A DNA stretch of 64,000 nucleotides. Source: Vitellaria paradoxa (Eukaryota > Streptophyta > Magnoliopsida > Ericales > Sapotaceae). The stretch covers positions 35,240,419 to 35,304,418 of the forward strand of contig CM034239.1 in NCBI GenBank assembly GCA_019916065.1, written 5' to 3'. Positions 1 to 12,184 of the stretch are shown in pieces. Each line of letters opens with the position of its first letter. Within the stretch, counting starts at the first letter, position 1. The notes under the pieces were generated by a model, which was given only the letters and a program-made list of their open reading frames with translations, was not told where the DNA came from and did no database searches. The position numbers were made by a program, and so were the translations under genes.

Positions 1-560
1 TTGCCAAATTATATCGTCGCTGCCATAGCCATGGCCGCATAGTTTGTCCAATACCCATTCCATGGTCGACATCACGCACACCACACAAGTATCGTCTATT
101 TTCTTTATCTATGTTTTTCTAAGATAAAAAGACGAACAAAAATCCAAACAACCCAAGAATCCCCCTTGAACCCACTGTTCTTGTTCCCCTTTAGGTATTA
201 TTTTCTTCTTAACCTTTGCTTGCATGCCCACCATGACAAAGGTTTAAACCCCTTGGTCCTCTTTGGCTTTTCTTTCCTTCTTTAAACAACCTTTGCTTGC
301 ACATTGACCAAAACAAAGGTGTGTACTAGTTAGTTATTACTTTGCCAGCCTTTCCTATTTTCTTCTTTTGCCAGCCTATCTTTATTTATTATTTTACTTT
401 TAATTACAAAAACAAAAAAACATTACCATCATTTGGCTTTGATATTTTTTTAGTTTTGTTGGGGTAACATCCGTTTGGCTTTAATATTTTTTTAGTTTTG
501 TTGGGGTAGCATTTGTTTCTTTCTTATGGATCATTTAAAGATCTCTAAGCCAATCGCTAT
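1..560. other. AT-rich non-coding DNA with short duplications
   Basis: No gene is visible. A short tandem duplication of about 42-45 bp lies at about 431-513, where a stretch ending GTTTTGTTGGGGTA occurs twice. A second short pair sits near 215-320, where a phrase starting CCTTTGCTTGCA occurs twice. Confidence 0.5.
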
Positions 561-1299
561 CACCCTACTACCAGAAAAAAGGCCATTTGACTGCTAAAAT
601 TTTTGGTTACGGCTAATGATTGAAATTAAAGAATATCACTGGCCACTACTTTGTTACAAAGTAATGGAAGGCATTATTTAAATAGAACTGAGAATTAAAA
701 GCAATTGTGAGATGTTATATCTGTTTTGAATATAGCTGGAGTTAGATAATTTATAAATTTCACGTTTTTTACTCTCACAATGTCTTCTCATTTAGTCTTC
801 TCTCTGAACCACATAGATATATTAATAGCAAAGTTAGTACATTAAGACCTAAAAAAGTAAAAATAAATAAAAAACAAAAAATAAAGAAATACATGCAAAT
901 GTATTAAATGCAACTCTTGAAGTAGGACATTTTGAAATAAAGCAACAAGTCCTACCTAAATTCAGTGTCCTTGAAATTTCCTTCTCTTGCAATTTATTTT
1001 CACATATTTTATCATATGGTTAGCTAAGTGCAGATATCATTTTGCTAAAGTTACATTACATGAGCAGAAAGATACAATGGAATATGTATTTATAGATCAC
1101 TCTTTTGTAGGGGAATGAGCTTCATAGCCAGTGCAGCTTTTTTGTAAGTGTAGCTTGTAAGTGTAGCTTTTTTGTTTGTTTCCTTTTGTAAATTTCATGA
1201 GTGAGTTAGTATGTGAAAACCTAAAGTTATGCAATATTGAGTTGTTTCTTTTTTCCTTTTGTAAAGTTATGCTTTGAACTCCAAGTATTTCTGCAACCC

Positions 1300-2720
1300 A
1301 CAGTTTGGAGAGGTACCAATGGATTGTTTGTTTGAAAAATACTTGGTGGGAGATTGTTCCGCAACTTAGTCGTGGGTAGAATTACAATATAGGCACCTCT
1401 TATTTGCCCTACACCTAACTCCTACACAAGATTAGTCCTCTCAAAATCTTCTTTCATTAGACAAAAGAACGAAGTTCACTTTCTGATTTGAGATTCATAC
1501 ATATAACCTTTTGTTATATATTTTCTTTACCATCTTATTTCATCTCTTATATATCGCAATCTTCAATATTTATTCTCTTAACATTACTCTCTATTACTTA
1601 TCAGAACCCTATAATCAATTCATACTTGGACAAAGAAAAGATTGCCTATAACGTAAAACATTTGTGCCAAATATACTTTCTTCTTTTTCTTTTTTTAAAT
1701 AAACTTGTATGTCCATTTGAATAAGTAGCAATTTGTCTAAACTATATAATTTATCTAAATCCACTTATTATACAATTTTTCTAGCAATTTTTGTTTTTAG
1801 TTTAGTTCCTTCTAACCTTTTAGATATGAATGGTAGTATATGGATTGAATTTTTAAATTTTCAATCATCTAAGCCATTTTTTTTTTTTTACCTGAAGATG
1901 TTATCTAGTTTTAATAACTTTTTATCTAACAACCTTAGTTTTTCTTAGGGTAGTTTATATCTAGAGATTAATTTTGATTCACCATAAATGTAAACTTATT
2001 TAAATGTGCAAATTTTAAAATATGATGCTAGTTCACAATTATCATTTTTAATGTTTTGTTAAATTATAAAAATGACAATATGGCATATCATAGTGCATTG
2101 CTTGTATAAAATTTATTTTCACTAATAATATATCAAAACGAATATTTATATAACAAGGGGCTCAGACATTTCAAAATATAATTTCATCTAACAGCTGAAA
2201 TTTATATCATATCAATCAATAGCAAAGATTCTTTTTAGCTTTTCCATATAAACCAACCTGACTCCACCGCACGGTGCTTTCTCTTTCTCTCATGACCATC
2301 GCCTCCGCTTCTCAATCAATCAGCAGCAGCAGCACTATTGTCAATGGCATTAATGGTTCACAAATCACTACTCTCTCTGTCTTCTTTCTCAACGATGGGA
2401 TTGCATTCTCTTATTCCCTCACGAGGAAGCATAGAGGACAAAATTCAAGAAATCAAGTCAGCAGTGGATTAAGAAAAACATTGATAATGCAAATTAAGAT
2501 CTTAAATAATAAGTTTTGAGAATTTTCTATTCTTTTTTTGAGGGGTTAAATGCTTCCTTAAAAATATATTTTAATTGAACTAAAAGAAAAAAAAAAATCA
2601 TTCAATATGAGTGATGGTAATTGGGAGGGAAAGTTTTTCTTTTTTTTCTTTTCGTCAACATACGTCATGTATTAATGCTCAATTTGTGATTCAAGGCCTG
2701 GCTCATGAAGAGATCTATTG
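1300..2720. other. AT-rich DNA without a recognisable gene
   Basis: Only short open frames occur (for example 1488-1724 and 2274-2519), with no recognisable protein family and AT-driven composition. The stretch 2255-2400 is less AT-rich and contains a serine-rich frame with a CAGCAGCAG run. It could be a captured gene fragment, but I cannot name it. Confidence 0.4.
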
Positions 2721-2724
2721 GGAA

Positions 2725-3335
2725 TTGTGAAAAACATTTAAACTATTCACAAATTTGAATATCAAATGTACAAAATAAAATTCAAATTCTTTACTATAAT
2801 TAGTGTGCATGTTTGTATATGATATCATCCAAATGAGATTTATCAGAGCAGGCACAAAGTGAATGCATCCATCCTTTAATACTGTCCAAAAATTTATGGT
2901 ATTCATTTGACTTTTGGTGTCATTTTACACAACAGATATTACATGGTAACAGTTTTTTTGCACTTATTATTCAATTATCATTTGTTTTTCCTTGAATTAT
3001 TGTTGAAGTTATGAACTTTTAGATGTAGGACTTCAAATTGCATTAAAGTTCTGGTCTTTGAAGCTTCTAAGCATGCAGGTTCAATTAACTTTGTAGGATC
3101 ACATATTTATTGAGTTGACATGAATGACTATTACATTCAGAAAAGTATGTGTGCTGATCTGTTTTAATTCCATTGGACTAATTGCCATTGACATCAAGTG
3201 CTCAAGTATGCACTTCAAGGTTGTGCTTGATCAAGTTTTTGTTTTGAGTATGATGATTGGATTGTTCCATGGGATATATAGTTGAAATTATCTATTGTTT
3301 TATTCATTGATGGTGATTGAAATATACTAGTCGGA
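2725..3335 (+). repeat. 611-bp tandem duplication, copy A
   Basis: Begins TTGTGAAAAACATTTAAACT and is followed directly by a second copy starting near 3336 with the same order of phrases (TTCAAATTCTTTACT, ATCATCCAAATGAGATTTATC, TTATTGAGTTGACATGAATG). Copy A is uninterrupted. The open frames at 2715-2906 (-) and 3215-3466 (-) are paired by-products of the duplication, not genes. Confidence 0.8.
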
Positions 3336-3607
3336 TTGTGAAAAACATTTGAACTACTTACAATTTTGAATATCAAATGTATGAAATGAAATTCAAATTC
3401 TTTACTGTAATTAGTGTGCAAGTTCATATACAATATCATCCAAATGAGATTTATCAGAGCGGGCATGGAGCGAATGCATCTATCCTTTTAATATTATCCA
3501 AAAATTTATGGTGTTCATTTGATCTTTGGTGTCATTTTGTAGTACAGATGTTACATGGTGATAGTTTTTTTGCCTTTATTATTCAGTTATCATGTCTTTT
3601 CTTGAAT

Positions 3608-4171
3608 GCGTTTGAAGTGATAAAAAACAAGACAAAATGAGATAAAACATGGTTTGAGGTAAAAAATGATGTTTGGTGTTTTTTTCAAATCGCTTTTTTT
3701 GGAGATAAACAGTGCACAAACCATTAGAACGGTTTTCTAAATCTGTTCTAACGAATTTTAAAAATCACTACTCAATATTCTGTATAATAGTTCTACTCTC
3801 TCTCTCGGTAATGATAAACCGTTAGAACAATTTTCTAAATCTATTCTAATGGATTCAAAAAGTCTCGCATAGTACCAAAACTGCTAGAACGGTTTTCTAA
3901 ATCCATTCTAACGGATTCAAAAAAAATCGTATAAAAATAACGACAATGATATTTATTTGAAAGTTTCGACTTGAAAAATATGATTGTCAAAAAAAAATTA
4001 TGCACTCGGTTACTCTCCTTCCGGATTTTTTTATTTTTTTAGCGAAATATTGAAATTTTTGAAATTAGTAAATGCGAGAAAATGTAAGTGTATAATAGAG
4101 AGTTTTAGTGGCTTATAGAGGTTGTTGAAGATTTATGTTATTTTTTTTTTTGTTGGCATTCCAAACGGTAC
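3608..4171. mobile_element. small non-autonomous insertion (MITE-like), 8-bp target duplication
   Basis: Copy A of the host duplication gives the empty site, so the boundaries are clear. The flanks are TCTTGAAT at 3600-3607 and TCTTGAAT at 4172-4179, an exact 8-bp duplication. The ends are weakly inverted: GCGTTTGAAGTG on the left, and the reverse complement of the right end reads GTACCGTTTGGAATGCC. No coding capacity is visible. The 8-bp duplication suits a hAT-like element, although the end sequence also resembles some Mutator-type MITEs. Confidence 0.7.
3718..3935. repeat. three palindromic units inside the MITE-like insertion
   Basis: Three related units occur near 3722, 3829 and 3886. 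Each contains TTAGAAC or CTAGAAC, then GGTTTTCTAAAT, then GTTCTAAC or ATTCTAA, so each can fold on itself. They are followed by an A-rich TTCAAAAA stretch. Confidence 0.65.
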
Positions 4172-4514
4172 TCTTGAATTATTGTTGTAGTTATGAACTT
4201 TTAGATGCATGACTTCAAATTGCATTAAATTTCTAAACTTTGAAGCTTTTAAGCATGTAGGTTTAATTAACTTTTTAGGATCACAGATTTATTGAGTTGA
4301 CATGAATGACTATTACATTTGGAGAAGTATGTGTGCTCATCTATTTTGAATCCATCGAACTAATTGTCACTGACATCAAGTGCTTAAGCATGCACTTTTA
4401 GGGTTGTGTTTGATCAAGTCTTCATTTTGAGTATGATGGTTGGACTATTCCTAGGGATATATATAGTTTGGAATTGTCCGTTGTTGATAGTGATTGAAAT
4501 ATGTTAGTCAGATT

Positions 4515-5762
4515 TGTCTTTATTTAATTTAATTGAAATTACAATCTTTTAGATGTTGATGATAATAGTTATTTGATTATATCATGTGATCCAAGAATTG
4601 AATTGTTGTTACTCTATTATATAGAAATTTAGTTTTTTTTTTTTAGGGGGAAATTATCAGGTGTAAAAATTGAAAACAAGGATATTATATTACATAATTC
4701 TGAAGTTGTAAATGGCTAATAACAGTAGCTAAAAGAATAAACTTTTGAATTGTGATAAGGTAAATATTTTGAATTAGTTGACATCATAAATGCTTAGTAC
4801 AAAGTTGATGATGGTATATATATCATCAAAATAAGCTCTTTTCACTTGATGCAGTTGTCATGCTAACTAGAGAACCTGTACAGATATAGCCCAGAATTAG
4901 TTAAAATTCTTATAATTAGGATTATATCAGACTTCAAAGTAAAATTTGTTTGTTATAAGGGTTTTATTCACAAATTTATTATTTCAAATCTAACTTTAAA
5001 TGTAGACGGGGGGTGCCAGACACTTGTTAAAATTTAACAGATGGCATATGACTTAATTCAACCTTGGTATCTGTTGTGGGCATATAAGCTTGCAGTCTGT
5101 GTTATATGGTGGCAGTTTTTTGGAAAATGGCTTTTCAGAGTTGACGACATTGATTTTTTTAATATGTATTATTTTTATAATTTATAATTAATTCAAATGT
5201 TGTATAAGTGAATTGGTGCCAAATTACGTTCGATTATTAAGTCTCTGTTATTCATTCTCCATACCATTAAAAAAAATTTAATTTATTGTGAATTCTTATT
5301 TTTTATTTTTGCTGCTTTTTTAAAAATTGATGGAAATAGTCTAATTTTGGATATTTTGCTTTTTTTTCTGCATTATATGTTTGCATTGCCATAGTTTGAT
5401 TTAATTCTTTTTATCTATTGTTTAAATACTTATATAATAAATATGTGTTTTTCTTATACTTTCCTCTCTCTCTCTTTGTATTTTTTCCCTTTTCATGTGT
5501 TACAGGGTTTCATTAACAAATTTGTTATTTAAAATCTACCCTTTAAGTGTAGAGGGCAGGTGTTAGGATCTAATCAAAATATATTTGATTGAATTAATAA
5601 ATGTTGTTGACTGAATTAAAAAATGCTATTTGGCAAAATCAATTAATCTTGATTAAATCCTGATCTTCCATCCTTACACTTCATCCTTGCAGTACATCTT
5701 ATACTGCGACTCCCTACAACTTATTTATTTGCCTGCGTGCATTTAGGCACAAGCGAATACTA

Positions 5763-5809
<47 letters not shown>

Positions 5810-6169
5810 AGCCCTAAGTAAGTTATGCGTCCATATCGTAATAATTTCTATTAAATTAACTAATTTACTCATTATGATAAAAGAAAGAAAGGAATTGTAA
5901 TTTCTAAAGCAACCAATATTTCCTAATTGATGTCATGCCCTTAGATATGACCTTTCAAGATGGGAATCATAATTGGCTCCCACTGATGGACACATTATTA
6001 ATATGCCTTGGTTCTTGTAACAAATATATTTTTTTTTATCTGAAGCCTATTGTGTTTCAGAGCAATTATAAAATTTTCTGTCAAGCCAAACAATATTTTT
6101 TTAGGGGTCTAAAAACACAGGAATATGTCCTTTTTTGAGTTAAAAAACACTCTATTATTTACAAAAAAG
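4515..6169. other. AT-rich non-coding DNA with a (TA)n microsatellite
   Basis: No gene is recognised. A pure TA dinucleotide run of about 40 bp lies at about 5768-5808. The open frame at 5935-6138 has no recognisable similarity. Confidence 0.5.
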
Positions 6170-7262
6170 AAATTGGCACATATATGCCAAAGTCTAGTCT
6201 CATGCCCTAACTTAAAGTTTTAGTTTTCTAATTTTTCTGTTAGTCGATCAAATTGAGCAAACGACATTGGATCAAATGAAACTTGGGACGTTGCTTCATT
6301 ATGTTATCAGTGACATGTAGAAATAAACGATACATCTACTAGAGCCCAAGTGTACTCATTATACCCAAGTCTAGTTTTGTCTTTTAATTAAAACTTTAGT
6401 TTTTCTAATTTTTTCATTAATCATTCAAATCAAGTAAACAGTATTAGATTCCAATGAAACTTGGCACGTAACTTCACTGTGTGACTAATGATATATAGGA
6501 ATGAGCGACACATCCACTAAAGTCCTGGTGTGCATTCTAATTTTATTTCCATGTTTCCATTTAAAAGTTCAATCTTTTAGTTTTTTTTTTTTTTTTTTTT
6601 TTTTTGTTAGTAGCTCAAATGAAACAAATGGTCTCGGATACCAATGAAATTTGTAATGTAACTTCGCTATCTGACTAATGATGTATAGGAATGAATGTCG
6701 CATTTACAGGAGTTCTAGTGTACTTGTTATGCCCAAGTTTAGTTTCATACTTTCACTAAAAGTTTAGTTTTCTACTATTTTTGTTAGTTGCTCAAATTGA
6801 ACAAACGACATCAAATACAAATGAAACTTGGCACATGACTTCACTCTATTACTAATGATGTGTAGAAATGAATGCCGCATTTACCAGTCTCAATGTCACC
6901 GTTATACCCAAGTTTAATTGCACACTTTCACTTAAAAGTTAAGTTTTCTAATTTTTTTCGTTAGTCACTCAAATTGAGCAAATTATATTAGATGCCGATG
7001 GAACTTGACTTGTAACCTCACGATATTACTAGTAACGTGTAGGAATAAATGATAGATCTATCAGAATTCTGGAGTGCTCGTTATGTCCAAGTTTAGTTTC
7101 ACGCTCTCACTTTAAACTTAAGTTTATAAATTTTTCATTAGTCACTCAAATGAAGCAAATGACATCAGATGCTAATGAAACTTGGCACATAGCTTCACTT
7201 AGGCACTAGTGACATATGGGAACAAATTGAGTGCCTACCGCTAGCTAAGTGTTCCAATTATA
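6170..7262 (+). repeat. tandem array of about six ~180-bp units
   Basis: The phrase CAATGAAACTTGGCAC and its variants recur near 6278, 6461, 6643, 6820, 6998 and 7174, a period of about 176-183 bp. Each unit also has CCCAAGTCTAGTTT, a pyrimidine-rich TTTAGTTTTCTAATTTTT, TCAAATTGAGCAAAC, and a block around ACTAATGATGTATAGGAATG. The units differ by many substitutions. The third carries an expanded poly-T near 6577-6605. The period is in the range typical of plant satellite monomers, but the array is short. Confidence 0.8.
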
Positions 7263-10200
7263 TCTTTGTCTAATTTTTTGTTCTAAATTAATACATACGT
7301 TTTTTAAATATTATTTTACATTACATTGATTTATTTGTGTTTAGTTGGCCTATTAAATTAATTATTGTTTTACTTTTATTTCAGTGATTCAAATCAAGAT
7401 TAATACCAAATTGATTTTTTTTTTTTGCATTGTATTAGAAATGTTATGCTTGTTTTTTTTTTAATACAATATTTAGATTTTTTTGGGTATTGTTTTAGAG
7501 ATATAGTTTTGTTACTATATTATGAATTTTTTTTAGTATTGTAATATGGATTTCTTATGTTACTATGCGTAATATTTTTGTTTATTTTAATATATTTGGA
7601 TTGATTTTTATTAATTTATTATGGTTTATGTCCAGTATTGAATTTACGGACACCGTGTAATAATTAAATTGGTTATTGACTACAAATATAATATTACTTA
7701 TACAAGTAAAAAAATTATTAATATAAATCAAATTGAAATTTAAAAATAATTAATATTCATTAGCCGTAGCTAATATTATGTACAAAATAATATAATTTCT
7801 AATATTAGTCGCTGCCTAAAGCGATAGCCAAAAGTTTATAAAATTAAATTAATATAATAATATTTGCCACAGCCTAAACTGTAGCTAAAATTCATATGTG
7901 CCGTAATTAATTGTTTCAAATCCCTTTATTGGCCACTTTATATATGTCATAGCCAATACATGTCATGGGCTGCAGCCAATGTAGCCAAAGAACTTTTTAT
8001 TACTAAGCAGAAACTATCACTGACGAGTAGTAGCCAAGCTGTGCCCAATATTCTCTGGCCACTGCTTCTCAATTATTGGCTATCGCTTTGGGTCGTAGTC
8101 AAAACACCTTTTTTAATAGTTTAACACTAAATAAATTTAACATAGAAATTGATACATAATTTAATATTCATTTCTAAATTTAGCATTCAGCTACATAATT
8201 ACTAATAACTAAAAATCTAATTAAACTAAAATTTATTTCCAAATCTAGCTTTCAAATTCATATTCATTTATGAAAAGTTGACTAAACAATTTTATCATGT
8301 AAACACCCAAATCTAACTAAATAATTAATGTAATCTTCCACCAACTACATTATCTATTCATATTCATTACCATAACCTTTTTTTATCTCCATTTCCACCA
8401 CCTCTATTGCCACTACTTCCCGATCCATTATGCCACAATCCCCACCTATATCATTCATTAATAACCAATAACCACATTACCTATTTCCACAGCTGCCCAA
8501 ATTTCTTGATAAGCTACCATAGTCACCACTATCTATAAATTATTTGCTCCAATTTCATCACCCTTAAACTAGTTAATCTTGTCCCTACTCTCATGTCTCA
8601 AATTCACCTTCATTATTCTCTCACTTGTACAAAATTTCTATAATAATCCCCTTAATCACTACCATCATAAAATCATAACTCTAATCCTCTAATCCAACAC
8701 AACCACAACCTATAGTCTATATATCACTTAGCAATTGCCCCCAGCCCTTACCTTCACACTTACTAACACCCATAGCCAACTATCACACTCACCCAAATAC
8801 TATTACCATCTTTACGTGTCCACTCTCACTAAGATACTCCACGGTCAACACATTTAAATAAAAAGAAATACAAAAGTGATTATAGAATTTCAATACCTCG
8901 CCGAGATGAAATTGGGAGATAGAGAGAAACTAGGAGTGAGACTGAGAGTTTTTTTTTTCACCACTGATGTGGGTTTTATTTATCGTGAGAGAGAGAAAGA
9001 GAGAGAAAAGTGATAAAGAGTCAAATAGAGAAACTAGATGTAGAGAGGGTGAGAGAGTAGGGTTTTGGTGGTTTGTTCTGGCATTGGCATGATATTACTA
9101 TTAACTGATATATAGAGGGATTTTGATTGAGCAGAAAACAAAATAGAGAAGGGGGAAGTTTTGTTTTTTGAATTGAGTTGTATTGATGATTGCTATAAGC
9201 AGTTGCTATTATGTTTCAAATTGTTGCTAGCATTTTAAATTGGTCACTCATGTTTTTGCTTAAAGATTGCCTAAAGAGATTGCAATAAGTACCTCTAGTC
9301 TATGTCTTGAGTCTCCAAACACTTGTTTTCTAATAGTGAAATTAAGTTAACGCTACATGTAAGTGCAAAAAAAGTAAATGCCTAAATGCATGGGAAGTTG
9401 AAATTGGGAATCTTCTATTTATTGAAATCGTAGGAAAATTATGTGTTTCTTGACATGTTTTTTCCAAGTAGGGTATATTACTAATGTCACCTCTCTTTTT
9501 AAATTCAAAATCTAATATTCCATCCTTTTATGATTACTAAAAATACGAAAACTATTTTTCCAAATTTTTCAAAATGTTGAAACACCCCTTGAACTGCTGC
9601 ATGTCCTCATATATCCATTATGTACTAAAATTATTTTTGGGTGTAAAATATATATATATATTTTACTTGCTTTGTAGAGAAAAATAATTAGCGTTACTAG
9701 AATTGAGCTAAACTAGTTGATGTAAAGATATTAAATCAATCTGGTTTGATTATTTTATTATAAATGCTTGTGAATCAATTTGACTCGAGAAAATTGGTAA
9801 ATATTTTGGGGAATCATTGAATTGTTCAATTTTTAAAGGATTGAGTAATTTTCTTAAAGTACACCAAATACCATTTTTTTCCTGTATAATATGTTTTTAA
9901 TTAGGATGATAATCTTTGTAGTTTTTTAATATTATAATAGAATTATATTAAAGTCAAAATATAAAAATAATCAAAATTCGATTATTAATCAACCAAATAA
10001 TTGAATAGGTATTGCATAAATGTTGAACTACTTATATATACAATTGTAATTGTTTCAAATACACATGAAAAATTAGTTTTTTTCTTTTTAAATTCATCAA
10101 TATTGCTCTTTACTTCTATTTTTAACTTTACTAATTTAATATTATGTTAGTTGTAATAATTGTGCACATTCATCGTCTCCTGATTTAAGTCGTAATGTCT

Positions 10201-10911
10201 GAAATGCTAATAGTTAAAGAATATAAACATAAAAAACATATTTACAATTTAATATCCACAATTTAAGATATAACATTTATGTTATTATTCAAGAAAATCT
10301 TATAATTATACATAAGAATGGAGTTATATAAAAATTATTTTGAAAGTAATATTGAAGTAATATTGATGTTATTTAATTAAACTTTAAATATTAATAATCT
10401 ATGCTTAATATATATATATATTTATATATATATATATATATATTTATATGATTATAAAAATAAAGACAATAATCTATATAACAACATTGACATTTATCTA
10501 TTTTTAACCGTTGAATTTATTCAATGATCAAGATTTTTTCTTTTTTGCTCTACTTTATAAATTTAAATTTAAATTATTTGTACGTAAAATTATATTTTTG
10601 TACCTTTAAGCACCAAGAAATTATCTGTTTTAATTTAAATATAATCACAAAATCTTACTTTTTATTATTTTAAGTTATAATATTCTCATTTTTATGGATA
10701 TATTTTATTTTATTTTTATATTTGTTATATCAAAATTATAAAATCAATCAAATTAATAAACCGTTGAGCCAACACATTGATTGGTTTAATAACTAAAAGT
10801 TGTCAATTTCTTCTAATTAAATTTTACTACATATAATTTGTATATTAATTTTTTATACTTTTATAGAAATACACAATTTGGGTAAAAGAAAAAGTAAAAA
10901 AACAAAAGTAT
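7263..10911. other. non-coding, AT-rich; GA-rich and C-rich stretches
   Basis: No gene is recognised. 8380-8830 is a C/A-rich stretch with few G. 8920-9070 is a GA-rich stretch (GAGAGAGAGAAAGAGAGAG). 10410-10445 is TA-rich. 10480-10620 shares phrases such as AACCGTTGAATTTATTCAATG and TTTATAAATTTAAATTT with 18950-19020 and 19386-19745 inside ILP1 intron 1, so it belongs to a dispersed repeat family. Confidence 0.45.
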
Positions 10912-11025
10912 GGGATTTTTTGTTGTTCTACCGGTATTTAGTAAAATTATAAAGCATCTACTGTCCAGTTGAAAATAATTGCGAAAATACTATTAATGAA
11001 AACGCTATTTAAAAATGAGTTTTTA
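10912..11025 (+). repeat. left terminal inverted repeat of the MULE
   Basis: Starts GGGATTTTTTGTTGTTCTAC and pairs with 17600-17714 read on the other strand, with scattered mismatches (for example ACCGGTATTTAG against ACCAGTATTTAG). The match extends to the AAAACGCTATTT motif, after which the two ends diverge. Confidence 0.85.
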
Positions 11026-11107
11026 AGAGATAAAAAAACGCTATTTCAAACAGAGTTTTTTAATTTGCTCCTTGAAAACGCTATTTGATTGGGCGTTTTA
11101 TTTGACA

Positions 11108-11865
11108 CTGAAAACTCTATTTCACATAGAGTTTTTTACAAAAAAACGTTATTTCATTTTGGCCTTTTTTTCTTCAAATTAAATTGCACTGAAAACTCTA
11201 TTTCATATAGAGTCTTTGGTTTTTATTTGCCGTTTTTTCTTCAAATTGAAGTTACACTGAAAACTCTATTTCATATAGAGTCTTTGGTTTTTATTTCATT
11301 TGAAAACTCTGTTTCATATAGAGTCTTTGAAAACTCTGTTTCATATAGAGTCTTTGATTTTTATTTCATTTGGAATAGTTACACTGAAAACTCTATTTCA
11401 TATAGAGTCTTTGGTTTTATTTCATTTCTTCAAATTGAAATTACATTGAAAACTCTATTTCATATAGCGTCTTTGGTTTTATTTCATTTGGCGTTTTTCT
11501 TCAAATAAAGTTACACTAAAAACTCTATTTCATATAGAGTCTTTGGTTTTTATTTCATTTCGCCTTTTTTCAAATTCAAATTACACTAAATCTGTTTCAT
11601 ATAAAGTCTTTGATTTTTATTTCATTTGGAATTGAAGTTACACTGAAAACTCTGCTTCATATAGAGTTTTTGGTTTTATTTCATTTGGGTTTTTTTTTTC
11701 AAATTGAACTTACATTGAAAACTCTGTTTCATATGGAGTCTTTGGTTTTTTGGCGTTTTTTCTTCAAATTGAAATTACACTGAAAACTCTGTTTCATATA
11801 GAGTCTTTGATTTTGCCTTTATTTTGCAGTTTGCACTGAAAACTCTGTTTCATATAGAGTTTTCT
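11108..11865 (+). repeat. subterminal array of about 13 palindromic units
   Basis: The core AAACTCTATTTCATATAGAG recurs about 13 times at irregular spacing (about 28-72 bp). ACTCTAT and ATAGAGT pair across a 5-base loop. Many copies have CTCTG in place of CTCTA, which weakens one stem pair. Spacers repeat CTTTGGTTTTTATTTCATTT and CTTCAAATTGAAATTACACT. One further core copy lies near 17538 inside the opposite terminus. The 139-codon open frame at 11089-11508 only reads through this array and is not a gene. Confidence 0.85.
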
Positions 11866-12184
11866 TTTATGCATCTTCACTTGCACGATTTGTTCCTTCT
11901 TTATATCCATTAACCTGCAAAAGTTGCTCAAAACACCAACATTTCGTTGAATAACACATTTTACTGATTAAACATATAGAGAAATTAAAGTAATAACAAC
12001 TTTTAAATAATATCATAAACATGAAATAAGATTTTTCATCACAATAACAAAATATATAAACCAATAACAAAATAAGATTTTTCGTAAACAAAGAAAGTTA
12101 TGAATGTGTGTTCTTCATAAAATATTACAATTAGAATGATGAATCTCTAAAACTTGACATAAAAAATGCCTACTCTGTCCCACA

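Larger units (their letters stand above)
3336..4514 (+). repeat. 611-bp tandem duplication, copy B, interrupted by an insertion
   Basis: Matches copy A from TTGTGAAAAACATTTGAACT to about 3607, then is broken by a 564-bp insertion, and resumes at TTGAATTATTGTTGTAGTTA near 4174. It ends at GATTGAAATATGTTAGTCAG. The copies have diverged by many substitutions, so the duplication is old. Confidence 0.8.
561..9338. mobile_element. possible CACTA-type element, decayed, ends uncertain
   Basis: The left end at 561 reads CACCCTACTACCAGAAAAAA, close to the plant CACTA terminus CACTACTAGAAAAAA. On the opposite strand, CACTATTAGAAAACAAGTG starts at 9338, and a more degenerate end (CACCTTTTTTAATAGTTT on the + strand) lies near 8105-8125. 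Between about 7740 and 8110 there are several short stretches around GCCGTAGCTAAT, TCGCTGCCTAAAGCGATAGCC and GGCTATCGCTTTGGGTCG, which resemble CACTA subterminal repeats. A similar GGTTACGGCTAATG lies near 605. No transposase is readable between the ends. The termini could belong to two different CACTA copies (561 to ~8125, and a second one ending at 9338). The element type is inferred from end motifs only. Confidence 0.35.

Noticed and set aside
2274..2519. 81-codon frame beginning MLSLSLMTIASASQ
   Set aside because: Serine-rich start looked like a transit-peptide fragment, but nothing further supports a gene and no family is recognised.
11089..11508. 139-codon open frame
   Set aside because: It only reads through the palindrome array of the MULE; the repeated SISYRV-type text is the repeat translated.
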